Below, in pieces: positions 8,400-17,811 of a stretch of 64,000 nucleotides of DNA. The DNA comes from JAHBVH01 sp034432375 (GTDB lineage Bacteria; Chloroflexota; Anaerolineae; Caldilineales; Caldilineaceae). The notes beneath the pieces were generated by a model. The model was not told the DNA's origin. It was given only the letters and a program-made list of their open reading frames with translations, and made no database searches. The stretch's first letter is position 1, and the number at the start of each line of letters is the position of its first letter. The stretch covers positions 1-64,000 of the forward strand of contig DAOUCA010000099.1 in assembly GCA_034432375.1 (NCBI GenBank), written 5' to 3'. Made by a program: the position numbers and the translations under genes.

Positions 8400-8402
8400 C
8401 GC

Positions 8403-9446
8403 TTAGATCCCCGGTACTGCCACGCCCGCTTCCTCGGCAGTGGCGACCAAAGCCTGCCAGGTCTTCTCTTCAATAAAGATCCCCTCGGCTTCTCGTTGAC
8501 GGCGGGTATCCTCCTCAAGCTCGCCAGGCAGGTAGATCTTCGCTGTGCCGGGCATGGTGGGGGATGATTTCACCCAGTCGATCAGCTTTTGCACTTCTCG
8601 CTTGTACTCGCCAATGTCAATAAAGCTCTCGATCTTGATCGCCAACGCCAACCAGCCGCTGCCGCCGCGCGTCGGCTGCGCCGTGCTACAGCCGGCCCAA
8701 GAGAGGCCACCGGCAATCGCATCGATCATCATCGCCAATCCATAGCCTTTGTAACCCAACTCGCCGCCTAGGGGTAACATGGCCACTTCGCCATCGCGAA
8801 AGAGATTGGGGTCGGTCACGCTGTTGCCCTGCGCATCGACCAGCCAGCCTGCTGGTAGCTGCTTGCCGCGGGCGCTTGCCACATCGACTTTGCCGCCGGC
8901 GGCCATGCTGGTGGTCATATCGAGCATCAGCGGGGGACCGTGGAGGGTTGGCACGCTAATCGCAATGGGGTTGGGGGGCAGCCGCCGTGCGGTGCCGCCA
9001 AAGGGGGCCGTAAAGCGCGAACCGCCGTTGAGCATCAGAATGCCAATGCAATCCTGTTCCGCCGCCAGCGGTGGAAACGCACCCAAGCGCCCAATGTGGC
9101 TCGACTGATGGACGGCGACCGCGCCCAAGGTGTGTTGCTTGGCGCGGTCAACGGCCCATTGCATCGCCTGATAACCCATCACAATGCCAAAGCCGTTATT
9201 GGCATTGACGGTCAGCGCGGCCGGCGTTTCGCGCACAACGGTATGATTGCCCACCGGTTTGATCGAGCCACGGCGCAGGGCACTGATATAATTGGGGACG
9301 CGGATCACCCCATGCGAATCGTGGCCGACGAGGTTGGCCTCGACAAGATGGTGGCTTGCCTGTGTAGCCTGATCGGCGGGGACCCCAACGGCTTGAAAGA
9401 GTTGGTCCCCAAAGGTTTCTAGCGTTTTTGATGGAATGGTTGGCAT
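8403..9446 (-). CDS. malate/L-lactate dehydrogenase family (Ldh_2) oxidoreductase
   Basis: A 347-residue NAD(P)-dependent dehydrogenase of the family that includes ureidoglycolate, sulfolactate and 2,3-diketogulonate dehydrogenases. Family blocks: LVEANLVGHDSHGV near residue 35, GYQAMQWAVDRAK, AVHQSSHIGRLGAF (proposed catalytic His), NPIAISVP, MLDMTTS and GYKGYGLAMMIDAIAGGLS (cofactor/dimer region). The ATG at 9446 is preceded by AAGGAGG; the longer reading to 9512 has no such site. It is the first gene of a small minus operon with the 2H-like gene. Near an allophanate/biuret cluster a ureidoglycolate-type role is attractive, but the sequence alone does not settle the substrate. Confidence 0.88.
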   Translation of the reverse strand: MPTIPSKTLETFGDQLFQAVGVPADQATQASHHLVEANLVGHDSHGVIRVPNYISALRRGSIKPVGNHTVVRETPAALTVNANNGFGIVMGYQAMQWAVDRAKQHTLGAVAVHQSSHIGRLGAFPPLAAEQDCIGILMLNGGSRFTAPFGGTARRLPPNPIAISVPTLHGPPLMLDMTTSMAAGGKVDVASARGKQLPAGWLVDAQGNSVTDPNLFRDGEVAMLPLGGELGYKGYGLAMMIDAIAGGLSWAGCSTAQPTRGGSGWLALAIKIESFIDIGEYKREVQKLIDWVKSSPTMPGTAKIYLPGELEEDTRRQREAEGIFIEEKTWQALVATAEEAGVAVPGI

Positions 9447-9694
9447 GGCACCCTCCTTGGTTGCACAGCACAAACCGGTGCATCGTGCGTATTGCTCTGG
9501 CAAGCGGCGCACGTTTCAGCCCAACGGTAAGTCTGTACTGCTCTATGCGTGACGAAAGTGGAATGGGGTTAGATTGGCTTGCGACAAACAGACTGCAACG
9601 CAACAATAGAGGCAGTATAGCCGCGCTGAGAAATATACGCAATCTGTTTTTCCGTGTGCGCTTGTGAGTGTAGACATCATAAATGGTCAGACTG

Positions 9695-9703
9695 TGATAT
9701 ACT
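9695..9703 (+). promoter_or_regulatory. extended -10 promoter for the DUF5678-like gene
   Basis: TGATATACT is a perfect TG-N-TATACT extended -10 element, 54 bp before the GTG start at 9757. No convincing -35 box is seen at 17 bp. Confidence 0.5.
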
Positions 9704-9756
9704 TAACAGCAGATGAATTGTAGGTAGACACAGATAGTAGGCAAAGGGGAAATCGC

Positions 9757-10179
9757 GTGGTAGGAACAGCCGAAATTCTTGAACAGATTCGTCCTTTGGT
9801 CGAGGAATTGAACGCCGAGGAACGGCTTACGTTAATTCGTTCCATTGCCCAAATGGCGTTCGTACAAGAACGCACTCTACCTGTAGAAGCATCTGGTGAT
9901 GAAGGTGCCGATTTCATGAGCGCCGAGCAAGAGGCGTGGTATGCTAAGCCGGAAAGCGAGCGTGCTCTTTACCGCGGTCAGTATATTGCCATTTATCGGG
10001 GGACTGTGGTTGATAGTGATAATGATCGCACCGTTTTACTGCGTCGGGTACGTGCGCACTATAGAGGGATACCCATTCCTATTCTTTCCGGCGACGAAAC
10101 TGCAATCCCGGAATATCGTATTCGTAGCCCACAGTTAATCCGCTCATCACTCACTAAAACAACAGAGCATATTCAGTAG
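9757..10179 (+). CDS. DUF5678-like small protein
   Basis: A 140-residue soluble protein. The C-terminal part RGQYIAIYRGTVVDSDND followed by LLRRVRAHYRGIPIPIL resembles the DUF5678 family. The N-terminal helix ILEQIRPLVEELNAEERLTL resembles short antitoxin-like or addiction-type N-termini found with this family. GTG start at 9757 with AAAGGGGA 7 nt upstream. It is followed after 10 bp by a retropepsin-like protease gene; this adjacency, with the small partner first, looks like a two-component module. Molecular function not known. Confidence 0.7.
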   Translation: MVGTAEILEQIRPLVEELNAEERLTLIRSIAQMAFVQERTLPVEASGDEGADFMSAEQEAWYAKPESERALYRGQYIAIYRGTVVDSDNDRTVLLRRVRAHYRGIPIPILSGDETAIPEYRIRSPQLIRSSLTKTTEHIQ

Positions 10180-10189
10180 CCGTTCACTT

Positions 10190-10588
10190 ATGTCATACCC
10201 TTTCCGTGGTCAGCCTCCTTGGCTTTTCCCATCATTGCCTGTCATTCTGCATGATAATGATGGCAATGCACTTTCTGATACGCTTTCAACTCTCGTTGAC
10301 ACTGGTGCCGATGCAACATTAGTTCCCGCACACTATCTGACGGAGAGTAACGCCGACCTATTGCAAATAGCGCGAATTCGTAGCCATTGGGGGGAGGCAC
10401 GTACAGTAAAGCTCTATCTCATTAACTTATTGGTTGCCGGTGAACATCTTGCTGGCATCGAAGTGGTTGCCGACGATCGGGGTGATGAAGTCATCTTGGG
10501 GCGCAATGTGCGGAACAAATTGCTTTTGCTCATAGATGGTCCTCGACATCAAACTGATGTTTTTACACGTCGCCCGCAGCGGCTGTAA
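10190..10588 (+). CDS. retropepsin-like aspartic protease (clan AA)
   Basis: A 132-residue single-domain protein with the catalytic signature LVDTGADATLVP near residue 40 and the second hallmark VILGRNVRNKLLLLIDG near residue 105, the hydrophobic-hydrophobic-Gly pair of retroviral-type proteases. Proteases of this size work as homodimers, each giving one Asp. No signal peptide or membrane segment, so cytoplasmic. Linked to the preceding DUF5678-like gene by a 10-bp gap; the target may be the partner protein or an unrelated substrate, which the sequence cannot tell. Confidence 0.82.
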   Translation: MSYPFRGQPPWLFPSLPVILHDNDGNALSDTLSTLVDTGADATLVPAHYLTESNADLLQIARIRSHWGEARTVKLYLINLLVAGEHLAGIEVVADDRGDEVILGRNVRNKLLLLIDGPRHQTDVFTRRPQRL

Positions 10589-10593
10589 GCATA

Positions 10594-13500
10594 TTGGGTA
10601 TTGCTGTGCCTTCTCCCATCCATCTCCACGTCCACTCAACCTACACCTTGCTTGGTGCCACCGCATCCGTGCGTGCCCTGGCCAAGCGTGCCGCCGAAGA
10701 GGGGCTCACCCATCTGGCGCTGACCGATAGCAATGTGCTCTATGGCGCGGTGGCTTTTCAGCAGGCCTGCCACAAGGTGGATGTAACCCCGATCCTGGGG
10801 ATGACGCTGACGATTCAACTGCCAGAGGGGCTTGACCACACCAGGCATACCGACCAACTCGTGCTCATCGCCTGTGGGCCAGCGGGCTATCGCTCGCTCT
10901 GCCGCCTCTCCTCCGCGATCCAGGGCAGCCCTGATCGGGAACAGTTGGCACAGCAGGGGGTGCCCTGGTCACTGCTCAAAACAGAGCGCGCCGGGCTGGT
11001 CTGTATTGCCGGCGGGCGACGCAGTCCGTTGACCGGCTGGCTCCAGGAAGATGAGGGCAAACGGGCCTCCACCTATGTGGGACGTCTGGCTGGTCTCTTT
11101 GACGAACAGCTCTATCTGGCGCTGGAACTGCACCAGCCTGGGGATAGGGAGATTGCCCAGCAGGTGGTGGGATTGGGTAAGCGCTTTGGCTTGCCAACGG
11201 TGGCGGTACAGCCCATTTATTGCTTGGAGGCACAGGAACGACCACGCCTGCGCTTGCTGGCTGCCATCGACCGCAACTGTCGCCTCGAAGAGGTGACGCC
11301 GGAAAGCCTACCCGATGGCGGTGATGCACAAGTTGATCTCCATTGGCTTAGCCCAGTGGAGATGGCCGAGCGCTTTGCCGCCTTCCCCGACGCGTTGGCC
11401 GCCACCCAAACCATCGCCACCCAATGTGAGTCGGCCCTGCCCGACGGCCGCCCAATTTGGCCCGCACTAAAGTTGCCCGACGATGTCACACCCGAAAGCG
11501 CGCTCATCACCCAAGCCGAAGCTGGCCTCATTGAGCGCTATCACCCTCTCTCAAGCGCCCATTCGGCAATCACCGCGCGTCTTCAACAGGAACTCGCCAT
11601 TATTAATACCGCTGGCTACGCACCGCTCTTTCTGCTGGTGGCAGAGATTGTGGGTTTTGCGCGCGATCAACGGATTCCCGTCAGCACGCGCGGCAGTGTT
11701 GCCAATTCGCTCGTCGCCTACTGCATCAACATCACCACGGTTGATCCCATCGAACATGATCTGCTCTTTGAGCGCTTTCTCAATGCCGAGCGCACCAGCC
11801 CACCCGATATCGATCTTGACTTTTGCAGCGTGCGCCGCGATGAAGTGCTCGACTATGTGCGGCGTACCTATGGCGAAGATCGGGTGGCCCTGGTGGCCAC
11901 GGTGAGCACCATGCGCCCGCGCTCGGCGCTTGGCGAAACGGCCAAGGCGCACGGGCTCAGTGAGGAAGAGGCCAAAGCCCTGATCAAGCTGATCCCCGAT
12001 CGTTGGCACCCCGACCCGCGACGGCAGGTGCGTAGCTCGCTGGAGATTTTACTTGAAAAGGTGACTGACCCGCAGCAACGCAACGTGGTCACGGCGGCCT
12101 ATGAGATTGTCGGCCAACCGCACCATCTCAGCATCCATCCCGGCGGCCTCGTGGTAACTCCCGTCCCGCTGACCGATATTGTGCCAGTGCAGTGGACGCC
12201 AAAGGGTTTTACGATCACCCAATTTGACCACGGCGAGGTGGAAGCGATTGGCTTGCCCAAAGTCGATCTATTGGGGATTCGCGCACTGACGGTCTTGGCA
12301 GAAGCGACGCGGTTGGTGCACCGCCACTATGATACAGATTTCCAGTTGGATAGGTTGCCGTTGGATGACGAAGCGACCGCTGTACAACTCGCTACCGGTG
12401 AGACAGTGGGGGTCTTTCAGTGTGAATCGACCGGTGCACGGCGCACCTTGCGCCAACTCAAGGTGCGGACGGTGCAGGATCTGGCGGTGGCCAACGCCTT
12501 TTTTAAACCCGGACCGGCGACGGGTGGCATGGCGGCTGCCTTTGTGCGGCGCTATCGAGGCGAAGAAGCCGTGAGCTATCTCCATCCGACCCTAGAGCCG
12601 ATTTTGGGACCAACCAAAGGGGTCCTGATTTTTCAGGAGCAGGTGCTGCTGGTGGCGCACACGATCGCCGGCCTTAGTTGGGCCGAGGCGGATGAGTTGC
12701 GCAAGGGCATGAGCAAATTTCAACCAGAGGCAATGACACGGATGCAGGCGCGCTTTGTTGAAGGCTGTCAGCGTGCGGCACCGAATGGCCCCGGCTTTAC
12801 CCCCGAACAAGCCGCCACCCTCTGGGAACAGGTGCAGGCCTTTGCCGGCTATGGCTTTAATCAGGGACACGCCACCGCCTACGCCGATGTGAGTTATCGT
12901 TCTGCTTATCTGCGCGCACACTATCCAGCCGCTTTTCTGTCCGCGCGGCTGGCCAACTACGGCGGCTTTCACCATCCGGCGATCTACATTGCCGAAGTGC
13001 AACGGCTGGGGATTCCCGTGCTGCCACCGCACATCAACCAGAGCCGACGCCACTTTACCCTTGCCTTTGCTAACGGTGATCAACACCAACCACAGCTTTG
13101 GATGGGGCTGGGACAGGTGCGCTCTCTGCGGCGGCAGAGTGTGGCGGCGATCATCAAAGCGCGCCGTGAAGCGCCTTTCGCGGATTTGACCGATCTCTGC
13201 CGGCGGGTGGATCTGCAGCGCAAAGAGCTGGCTCACCTGATTCAATGTGGCGCGCTCGATGGGCTGGGTGCCAGCCGTGCAGTACTACTAGCCGAGGCAA
13301 AAGAGGGGAGCACGCAGCGCTTTCAGCTAGCCTTTGCCTTTGACGAGCCGCTAGTGGAAGCTGAGTCGCCCGCAGAGCGGTTACAGTGGGAACGGCAGGT
13401 ATTAGGACAACCGGTGAGCGTGCATCCGTTGGCAACAGTCGCCAACCTACCGAAGCCAACCATCTCCTTAGAAGAGGCTGCAACCCAAATTGGCAAGCGG

Positions 13501-13707
13501 GTGCAAATCGCTGCCGCGCGCCTCCCCGGCTGGACCGGCGGCAAGGGCTACTTTGTTGATGATGGTAAGCAATATGTGGTGGCGATTGGGCAGGAGAAGA
13601 TGGCGAAGCCAAAGCCTTGGGTGCCGATTCTGTTGACGGGGCGTTGGCTGGTCGATGAGTGGGGCGGGGGATGGTTGCAGGTGGAGGGGTGGCAGGAACT
13701 ACCCTGA
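10594..13707 (+). CDS. dnaE: DNA polymerase III alpha subunit, short (DnaE2/ImuC-like length)
   Basis: A 1037-residue C-family DNA polymerase, against about 1160 or more for replicative DnaE1. N-terminal PHP domain begins PIHLHVHSTYTLL but the usual metal-ligand motif LTDH is LTDSNVLYG, and later PHP motifs are also weak, so the PHP exonuclease site is probably dead. The polymerase site is intact: PDIDLDF at about 404-410 and GLPKVDLLGIRALTVL with the third Asp. HPGG and the helix-hairpin-helix region follow; the C-terminus lacks a clear tau-binding tail. TTG at 10594 (or GTG at 10606) is the likely start, only 5 bp after the protease gene. No imuA/imuB neighbours, so the error-prone assignment rests on length and PHP decay. 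Confidence 0.85.
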   Translation: MGIAVPSPIHLHVHSTYTLLGATASVRALAKRAAEEGLTHLALTDSNVLYGAVAFQQACHKVDVTPILGMTLTIQLPEGLDHTRHTDQLVLIACGPAGYRSLCRLSSAIQGSPDREQLAQQGVPWSLLKTERAGLVCIAGGRRSPLTGWLQEDEGKRASTYVGRLAGLFDEQLYLALELHQPGDREIAQQVVGLGKRFGLPTVAVQPIYCLEAQERPRLRLLAAIDRNCRLEEVTPESLPDGGDAQVDLHWLSPVEMAERFAAFPDALAATQTIATQCESALPDGRPIWPALKLPDDVTPESALITQAEAGLIERYHPLSSAHSAITARLQQELAIINTAGYAPLFLLVAEIVGFARDQRIPVSTRGSVANSLVAYCINITTVDPIEHDLLFERFLNAERTSPPDIDLDFCSVRRDEVLDYVRRTYGEDRVALVATVSTMRPRSALGETAKAHGLSEEEAKALIKLIPDRWHPDPRRQVRSSLEILLEKVTDPQQRNVVTAAYEIVGQPHHLSIHPGGLVVTPVPLTDIVPVQWTPKGFTITQFDHGEVEAIGLPKVDLLGIRALTVLAEATRLVHRHYDTDFQLDRLPLDDEATAVQLATGETVGVFQCESTGARRTLRQLKVRTVQDLAVANAFFKPGPATGGMAAAFVRRYRGEEAVSYLHPTLEPILGPTKGVLIFQEQVLLVAHTIAGLSWAEADELRKGMSKFQPEAMTRMQARFVEGCQRAAPNGPGFTPEQAATLWEQVQAFAGYGFNQGHATAYADVSYRSAYLRAHYPAAFLSARLANYGGFHHPAIYIAEVQRLGIPVLPPHINQSRRHFTLAFANGDQHQPQLWMGLGQVRSLRRQSVAAIIKARREAPFADLTDLCRRVDLQRKELAHLIQCGALDGLGASRAVLLAEAKEGSTQRFQLAFAFDEPLVEAESPAERLQWERQVLGQPVSVHPLATVANLPKPTISLEEAATQIGKRVQIAAARLPGWTGGKGYFVDDGKQYVVAIGQEKMAKPKPWVPILLTGRWLVDEWGGGWLQVEGWQELP

Positions 13708-13755
13708 CGCTACCCGTTGGACAGATATCGGATGAATCCGATGTCGGCCAAGCAA

Positions 13756-13866
13756 AACCCGTTGATGAAGGTTAAATAAATGTTGCGGTAAACGAATCCG
13801 CTGCGGCTTCGACAAGCTTAGCCTCCGCTTCTACCGAATTCAATTCTTAACCTTTATAAACGGGTT
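13756..13866. mobile_element. palindromic MITE-like element with CTTCGACAAGC core
   Basis: Terminal inverted repeats AACCCGTTgatgAAGGTTAA (13756-13775) and TTAACCTTtataAACGGGTT (13847-13866) enclose a core with CGGCTTCGACAAGCTTAGCC, related to the core of the element at 5698. The rest of the 400-bp gap between the polymerase and the glycosyltransferase holds no recognisable gene. Confidence 0.72.
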
Positions 13867-14114
13867 GATCGTATCAGCCGCCAGCGGAAACTAGCGGTGT
13901 CAACTATGTGCTGTTATAGCGTTTGTTGGAACTTGTGCACGGTACTGCTTGGTTGTTTTGCCCTATCAGCGGTATGATAAGCGTTGAGGATAAAGCAATT
14001 GGCCGATCGTGCGTGGCCTTATCTCAATTGCATTGCAACAAGCCACGACGGCCTGCCTTTCCCTGATGAAAGAGCGAGACTGTCTTGGGAAGCAGAGAAA
14101 AATCGGGCAGAGAG

Positions 14115-15131
14115 ATGATAAATGACCTAGTGATCGACCATGAACCGGATGCTACAACGGGGGCGAAAGCGGAGCTGCTGCGCCTCTCCGTTGTCATTCC
14201 GCTCTACAACGAAGAAGAGAGCATCCCACAGTTGCGCACGGCGTTGACCGCTGCGCTAGAGCGCTTTGGCGAACCCTATGAGATCATCATCGTCGATGAT
14301 GGCTCGCGCGACCGGAGTTTTGCCATTTTACGCGATTGGGCGGCGGAAGATCCGCGACTCACGGTGATCCGCCTGCGCCGAAATTTTGGACAGACCGCGG
14401 CCTTTTCGGCTGGCTTTGACCACGCCCGTGGCGAAATCGTTGTCACGATGGATGCCGACCTGCAGAACGATCCCGATGATATTCCCAAGCTGATCGCCAA
14501 GATGGATGAGGGCTTTGACATTGTCAGCGGCTGGCGGATCAACCGGCAGGATCGTTTTCTGGATCGCAAGTTGCCGTCGATGATCGCCAATCGGCTCATC
14601 TCCAATGTGACCGATGTGCAGCTGCACGATTATGGTTGCTCGCTCAAGGCCTATCGCCGCGAGGTGTTGCAACATGTCAAGCTCTATGGCGAGCTGCATC
14701 GCTTCATTCCCGCGCTCGCCAGCCAAGTTGGCGGGACTGTCTCCGAAGTGGCGGTCAACCACCGCGCACGCCAATTCGGCACCTCTAAGTATGGCATTAG
14801 CCGCACGATTCGTGTAATGCTCGATCTGATTCTGGTCTGGTTCCTGGGAGCCTATTCGACACGCCCGATCCATGTCTTTGGCGGGGCTGGCTTTCTTTCG
14901 GCGGCGATTGGCATCCTGATTGGTCTTTATCTCACCGTTGTGAAGTTGGGGCTCGGTGAAAATATTGGCAACCGTCCGATGTTGCTGCTGGCCGTGTTGC
15001 TCGTTGTAATTGGCGTGCAACTGGTGACAATGGGACTAATCGGCGAGATGACGATCCGCACCTATCATGAAAGCCAGAATAAGCCGATTTATATTGTGCG
15101 AGAGGTGGCGGGAGTGCAAGGTAGCAGGTAG
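14115..15131 (+). CDS. polyprenyl-phosphate glycosyltransferase (GT2, DPM1/GtrB-like)
   Basis: A 338-residue membrane-attached family 2 glycosyltransferase that would move a sugar from a nucleotide donor onto a lipid-phosphate carrier. N-terminal GT-A domain: SVVIPLYNEEESIPQL, IIVDDGSRD, and the DAD metal motif in TMDADLQNDPDDIP; the acceptor motif region HRFIPALASQ and GTSKYGISRTIRVMLDL follow. Two C-terminal membrane helices (about 245-310) match GtrB-type proteins. ATG at 14115 preferred because homologues begin close to the SVVIPLYN block; a TTG at 14085 is also open. It is convergent with membrane glycosyltransferases that would use lipid-phosphate sugars as donors. Confidence 0.88.
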   Translation: MINDLVIDHEPDATTGAKAELLRLSVVIPLYNEEESIPQLRTALTAALERFGEPYEIIIVDDGSRDRSFAILRDWAAEDPRLTVIRLRRNFGQTAAFSAGFDHARGEIVVTMDADLQNDPDDIPKLIAKMDEGFDIVSGWRINRQDRFLDRKLPSMIANRLISNVTDVQLHDYGCSLKAYRREVLQHVKLYGELHRFIPALASQVGGTVSEVAVNHRARQFGTSKYGISRTIRVMLDLILVWFLGAYSTRPIHVFGGAGFLSAAIGILIGLYLTVVKLGLGENIGNRPMLLLAVLLVVIGVQLVTMGLIGEMTIRTYHESQNKPIYIVREVAGVQGSR

Positions 15132-15157
15132 CAGGTATGCAGGTGCCACCTGCTACT
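15117..15157. terminator. shared hairpin between convergent glycosyltransferase genes, octad-type
   Basis: GGTAGCAGGTAGCAGGT repeats with an 8-bp step across the TAG stop of the left gene. GTAGCAGGT at 15128-15136 pairs with ACCTGCTAC at 15148-15156, which in turn contains the stop codon (CTA, 15153-15155) of the right-hand minus gene. The hairpin therefore joins both 3' ends and could act as a bidirectional terminator, though T-runs are short. Confidence 0.6.
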
Positions 15158-17768
15158 TTCCACCAATCCGTATATCCGTTAGATGCACCCAATCATCGAC
15201 GCGGTTGCCATTTTCATCGAGGATGCGCAGGCGGTCCCCGGTTTTGAAGTCATACATCCCCGTGTAGAGCGGATAGAGACCGTCGGGGGCATCGGCTTTG
15301 ACGGGGATCTCGTGGATATCGGTAATCAATTCCCCGGGATCCCATTGCCATGTCTCGCGACGGCCACAGATCGGTAGGCTGTCGAGCTGTGCTACCATCG
15401 TGCCGTTGCCATAGAAGGATTGGTTGAAGACGGTGTAGGATTTGTCGATGGGCCGCTGCGCCCGCCAATAAAGGGTAAGCGTGATGACATCGCCGGGCTG
15501 GAGTGGCTGCGGATAATCGATATCATATCCTTCCAGCCAGATCTGATCAGCCAAGTTGAGATGGAGCGGATGGCCAATCGGTGGGTTGACGACCGGATAG
15601 GTCAAGGGCAGATCGGGCGTTGTCAGCCAATCAAACTGTGTCGTAAATTCTTCGAGTGGTAACGTGCGGAGGGCAAATTCTTCGCCTGGTAGCGCCCGTT
15701 TGTAGATCACCATGCGATCCTGGCCATGGATCGTCACAATTCCCCAGCGCTGAAAATTATTGAGCGCCAGATTCTCCATCATCGACTGATAGCGTTCTGG
15801 GCTAACTGGCTCAAAGCTTGAGGTTTCAAAGAACCAATCGGCCGTGCGCTCACATTGGCGTTCGCCGCGCGTATACCACATCGGCCCCCACTGCTTATCC
15901 TCATTGTTCTCATAATCACCAGCGATCGTGTCACCGCCATAGAGCGCCCCGGCGACCTTCCAGCCGGCGGCCAGCGGGAAGCCAAACATCCCCAGGTGAT
16001 CGGGCCGATCATAGGCGGTCCAATAGCCAGGGGGACGGTCTGTATTCCACAGCCGTAGCACTTCAACACCATTATAAATAAAGTAAAAGTAGGCGTAGAC
16101 GCCAAAGAGCACGGCGCAGACCGTGCCAAGCGAGACGCCGATAATGTTGATCGCACTCGCTTGTAGATGCTCTTCCAACCACACTTTTCCCCGCGCAACA
16201 GCCAACCCAATCAGCAGCGCCCAGGGCATGAAAAAGATGTAGATGTGCGTACGCGGTTTGAGGGTGAAGAAGAGTGCAAAGAGAAAGGGTAGCCCAAACC
16301 AGAGCCATAGCGCATGTTCATTGGCCGGTAGCTTGAATGCCAACAGCGGCGGCAGCAATGCCAACCCAAAGAGAAGAAAAGTGTAATCGGTCTCACTCAC
16401 AACAAACCATTGAGGTTCCGCAAAGACGACAACAAGGCCGGCTAACAGAAGTACACCTAACGCACCAGCTAATCGGCGTACCCACAGCTTTGCATAGATC
16501 CCAATCAGCGCGCTGATCAACACGAGCATGCGCAGCACTTCGTAATAGGTGGTGTTGTAGACAGTACTGCGCAGGAAGTAATCGGCCAGATTGTTGTAGG
16601 GGAAGCCGCTGTCAACATCCGCACCGGGGATATCGAGCCCAATGCGCCGCTCGGTGAGATAAGTGAGCGTGGCACCGAATTGGGGATGGAGCACAAAAGG
16701 CACGTAGAAGAGTGCCAACATGGCAACGCCAATCGTGCCGGCAATCAGTGTGGCAACAATGGTCTGTTTACGCGCATTGGGATGGCGATAGAGCAGTACC
16801 CCTAAAAAATAGAACGCCGGTAGCATTGCCAAGGCAGCTTCGTAGTGCGAATAGAGGCCAGTCGCCAGCAGCAGCGCAGCCAGGGTCAGATAGCTGGTCA
16901 AGGCAACGGGGCGTACAGTTAGTCGGTGCAAAATCAAGACCACACAAGCGGTCATGAGAATCACCACACTCTGGTACTGTACAATGCGCGCAAAGCCAAT
17001 ATAGTAGCCATCGAACATTAGCAGAAAGGCAGCCACAAAGCCGATGAGGGGACCAAAGAGACGCCAGCCAAGCAGCCAAATTGCAAAGAGTGCCACAAAG
17101 CCGGCAATCGCAAAGGGCAGACGCGAGGTGGTTTCGGTGAGATGGTTGCTGAGGCTGTAGATCACGGTGGGCAGTAGAATTTCGGTTGGCCCCTTTTTGT
17201 GGATCAGCAGCACATCCTCGTAGCCCTGAATGACGGCCGCGGCGCGCAGCACCGCGCGCGCTTCGTCGCCGTGGTATTCGGCATAGCCAAGATTGGGAAA
17301 GCGCAGGAGCGCACCACCAATGGCCAGCACAAGGAAACCGCTGATCAGCCAACGGCGAGTTGGGGATGGTGTGGTGAAGCGGTCTTTGTCTGTAAATAGA
17401 TCGTCTGCAACCGGAGCCTCAGGCATCTTTGGCGTGCGCCACCAGTAGAGCGCGAGCAACAGGAGGAGTAACCCATCAAAACCGGCGTATATTTGCCAGG
17501 CCATGAGCCCGCCAGGCAGATAACTCAGCAAGAGCGAGACAAGAACCATCACTGTGTAGCTGGTGGCAATGGTATAAAGGATCCGCTCCGCGCGGCTAGG
17601 TTGCGCAAGACGCCGGTCGAGCAGCAGTTCGATGAAAAGTGTGGCTGGCAACAGGCCAGTTAGAATCAGCGTGGCAATTGCCTGTGCCAGCAGCTGTGGC
17701 CACCAGAAGAGGATGGCATGGGCCAGCACTGCTAGCAGAAGGATTGCCGTGGTAAGTTTTACCTTCAT
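15153..17768 (-). CDS. GT39/ArnT-like membrane glycosyltransferase with C-terminal beta domain
   Basis: An 871-residue integral membrane protein. About 12-14 hydrophobic helices cover residues 1-560. The first large extracytoplasmic loop carries the acidic catalytic-type motif YHGDEARA near 170, followed by HKKGPTEILLPTVIYSL, as in GT-C enzymes that take sugars from polyprenyl-phosphate donors. The last 150 residues (IWLEGYDIDYP, YWRAQRPIDKSYTVF) form a soluble beta-sandwich-like domain often fused to these proteins in Chloroflexota. It likely glycosylates surface proteins or glycans. Head-to-tail with the minus gene at 18072 and convergent with the GT2 gene. Confidence 0.85.
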   Translation of the reverse strand: MKVKLTTAILLLAVLAHAILFWWPQLLAQAIATLILTGLLPATLFIELLLDRRLAQPSRAERILYTIATSYTVMVLVSLLLSYLPGGLMAWQIYAGFDGLLLLLLALYWWRTPKMPEAPVADDLFTDKDRFTTPSPTRRWLISGFLVLAIGGALLRFPNLGYAEYHGDEARAVLRAAAVIQGYEDVLLIHKKGPTEILLPTVIYSLSNHLTETTSRLPFAIAGFVALFAIWLLGWRLFGPLIGFVAAFLLMFDGYYIGFARIVQYQSVVILMTACVVLILHRLTVRPVALTSYLTLAALLLATGLYSHYEAALAMLPAFYFLGVLLYRHPNARKQTIVATLIAGTIGVAMLALFYVPFVLHPQFGATLTYLTERRIGLDIPGADVDSGFPYNNLADYFLRSTVYNTTYYEVLRMLVLISALIGIYAKLWVRRLAGALGVLLLAGLVVVFAEPQWFVVSETDYTFLLFGLALLPPLLAFKLPANEHALWLWFGLPFLFALFFTLKPRTHIYIFFMPWALLIGLAVARGKVWLEEHLQASAINIIGVSLGTVCAVLFGVYAYFYFIYNGVEVLRLWNTDRPPGYWTAYDRPDHLGMFGFPLAAGWKVAGALYGGDTIAGDYENNEDKQWGPMWYTRGERQCERTADWFFETSSFEPVSPERYQSMMENLALNNFQRWGIVTIHGQDRMVIYKRALPGEEFALRTLPLEEFTTQFDWLTTPDLPLTYPVVNPPIGHPLHLNLADQIWLEGYDIDYPQPLQPGDVITLTLYWRAQRPIDKSYTVFNQSFYGNGTMVAQLDSLPICGRRETWQWDPGELITDIHEIPVKADAPDGLYPLYTGMYDFKTGDRLRILDENGNRVDDWVHLTDIRIGGK

Positions 17769-17811
17769 AACTCAGTTAATACATTTCTTGTAACTGCGCC
17801 GCCATCTCGAA

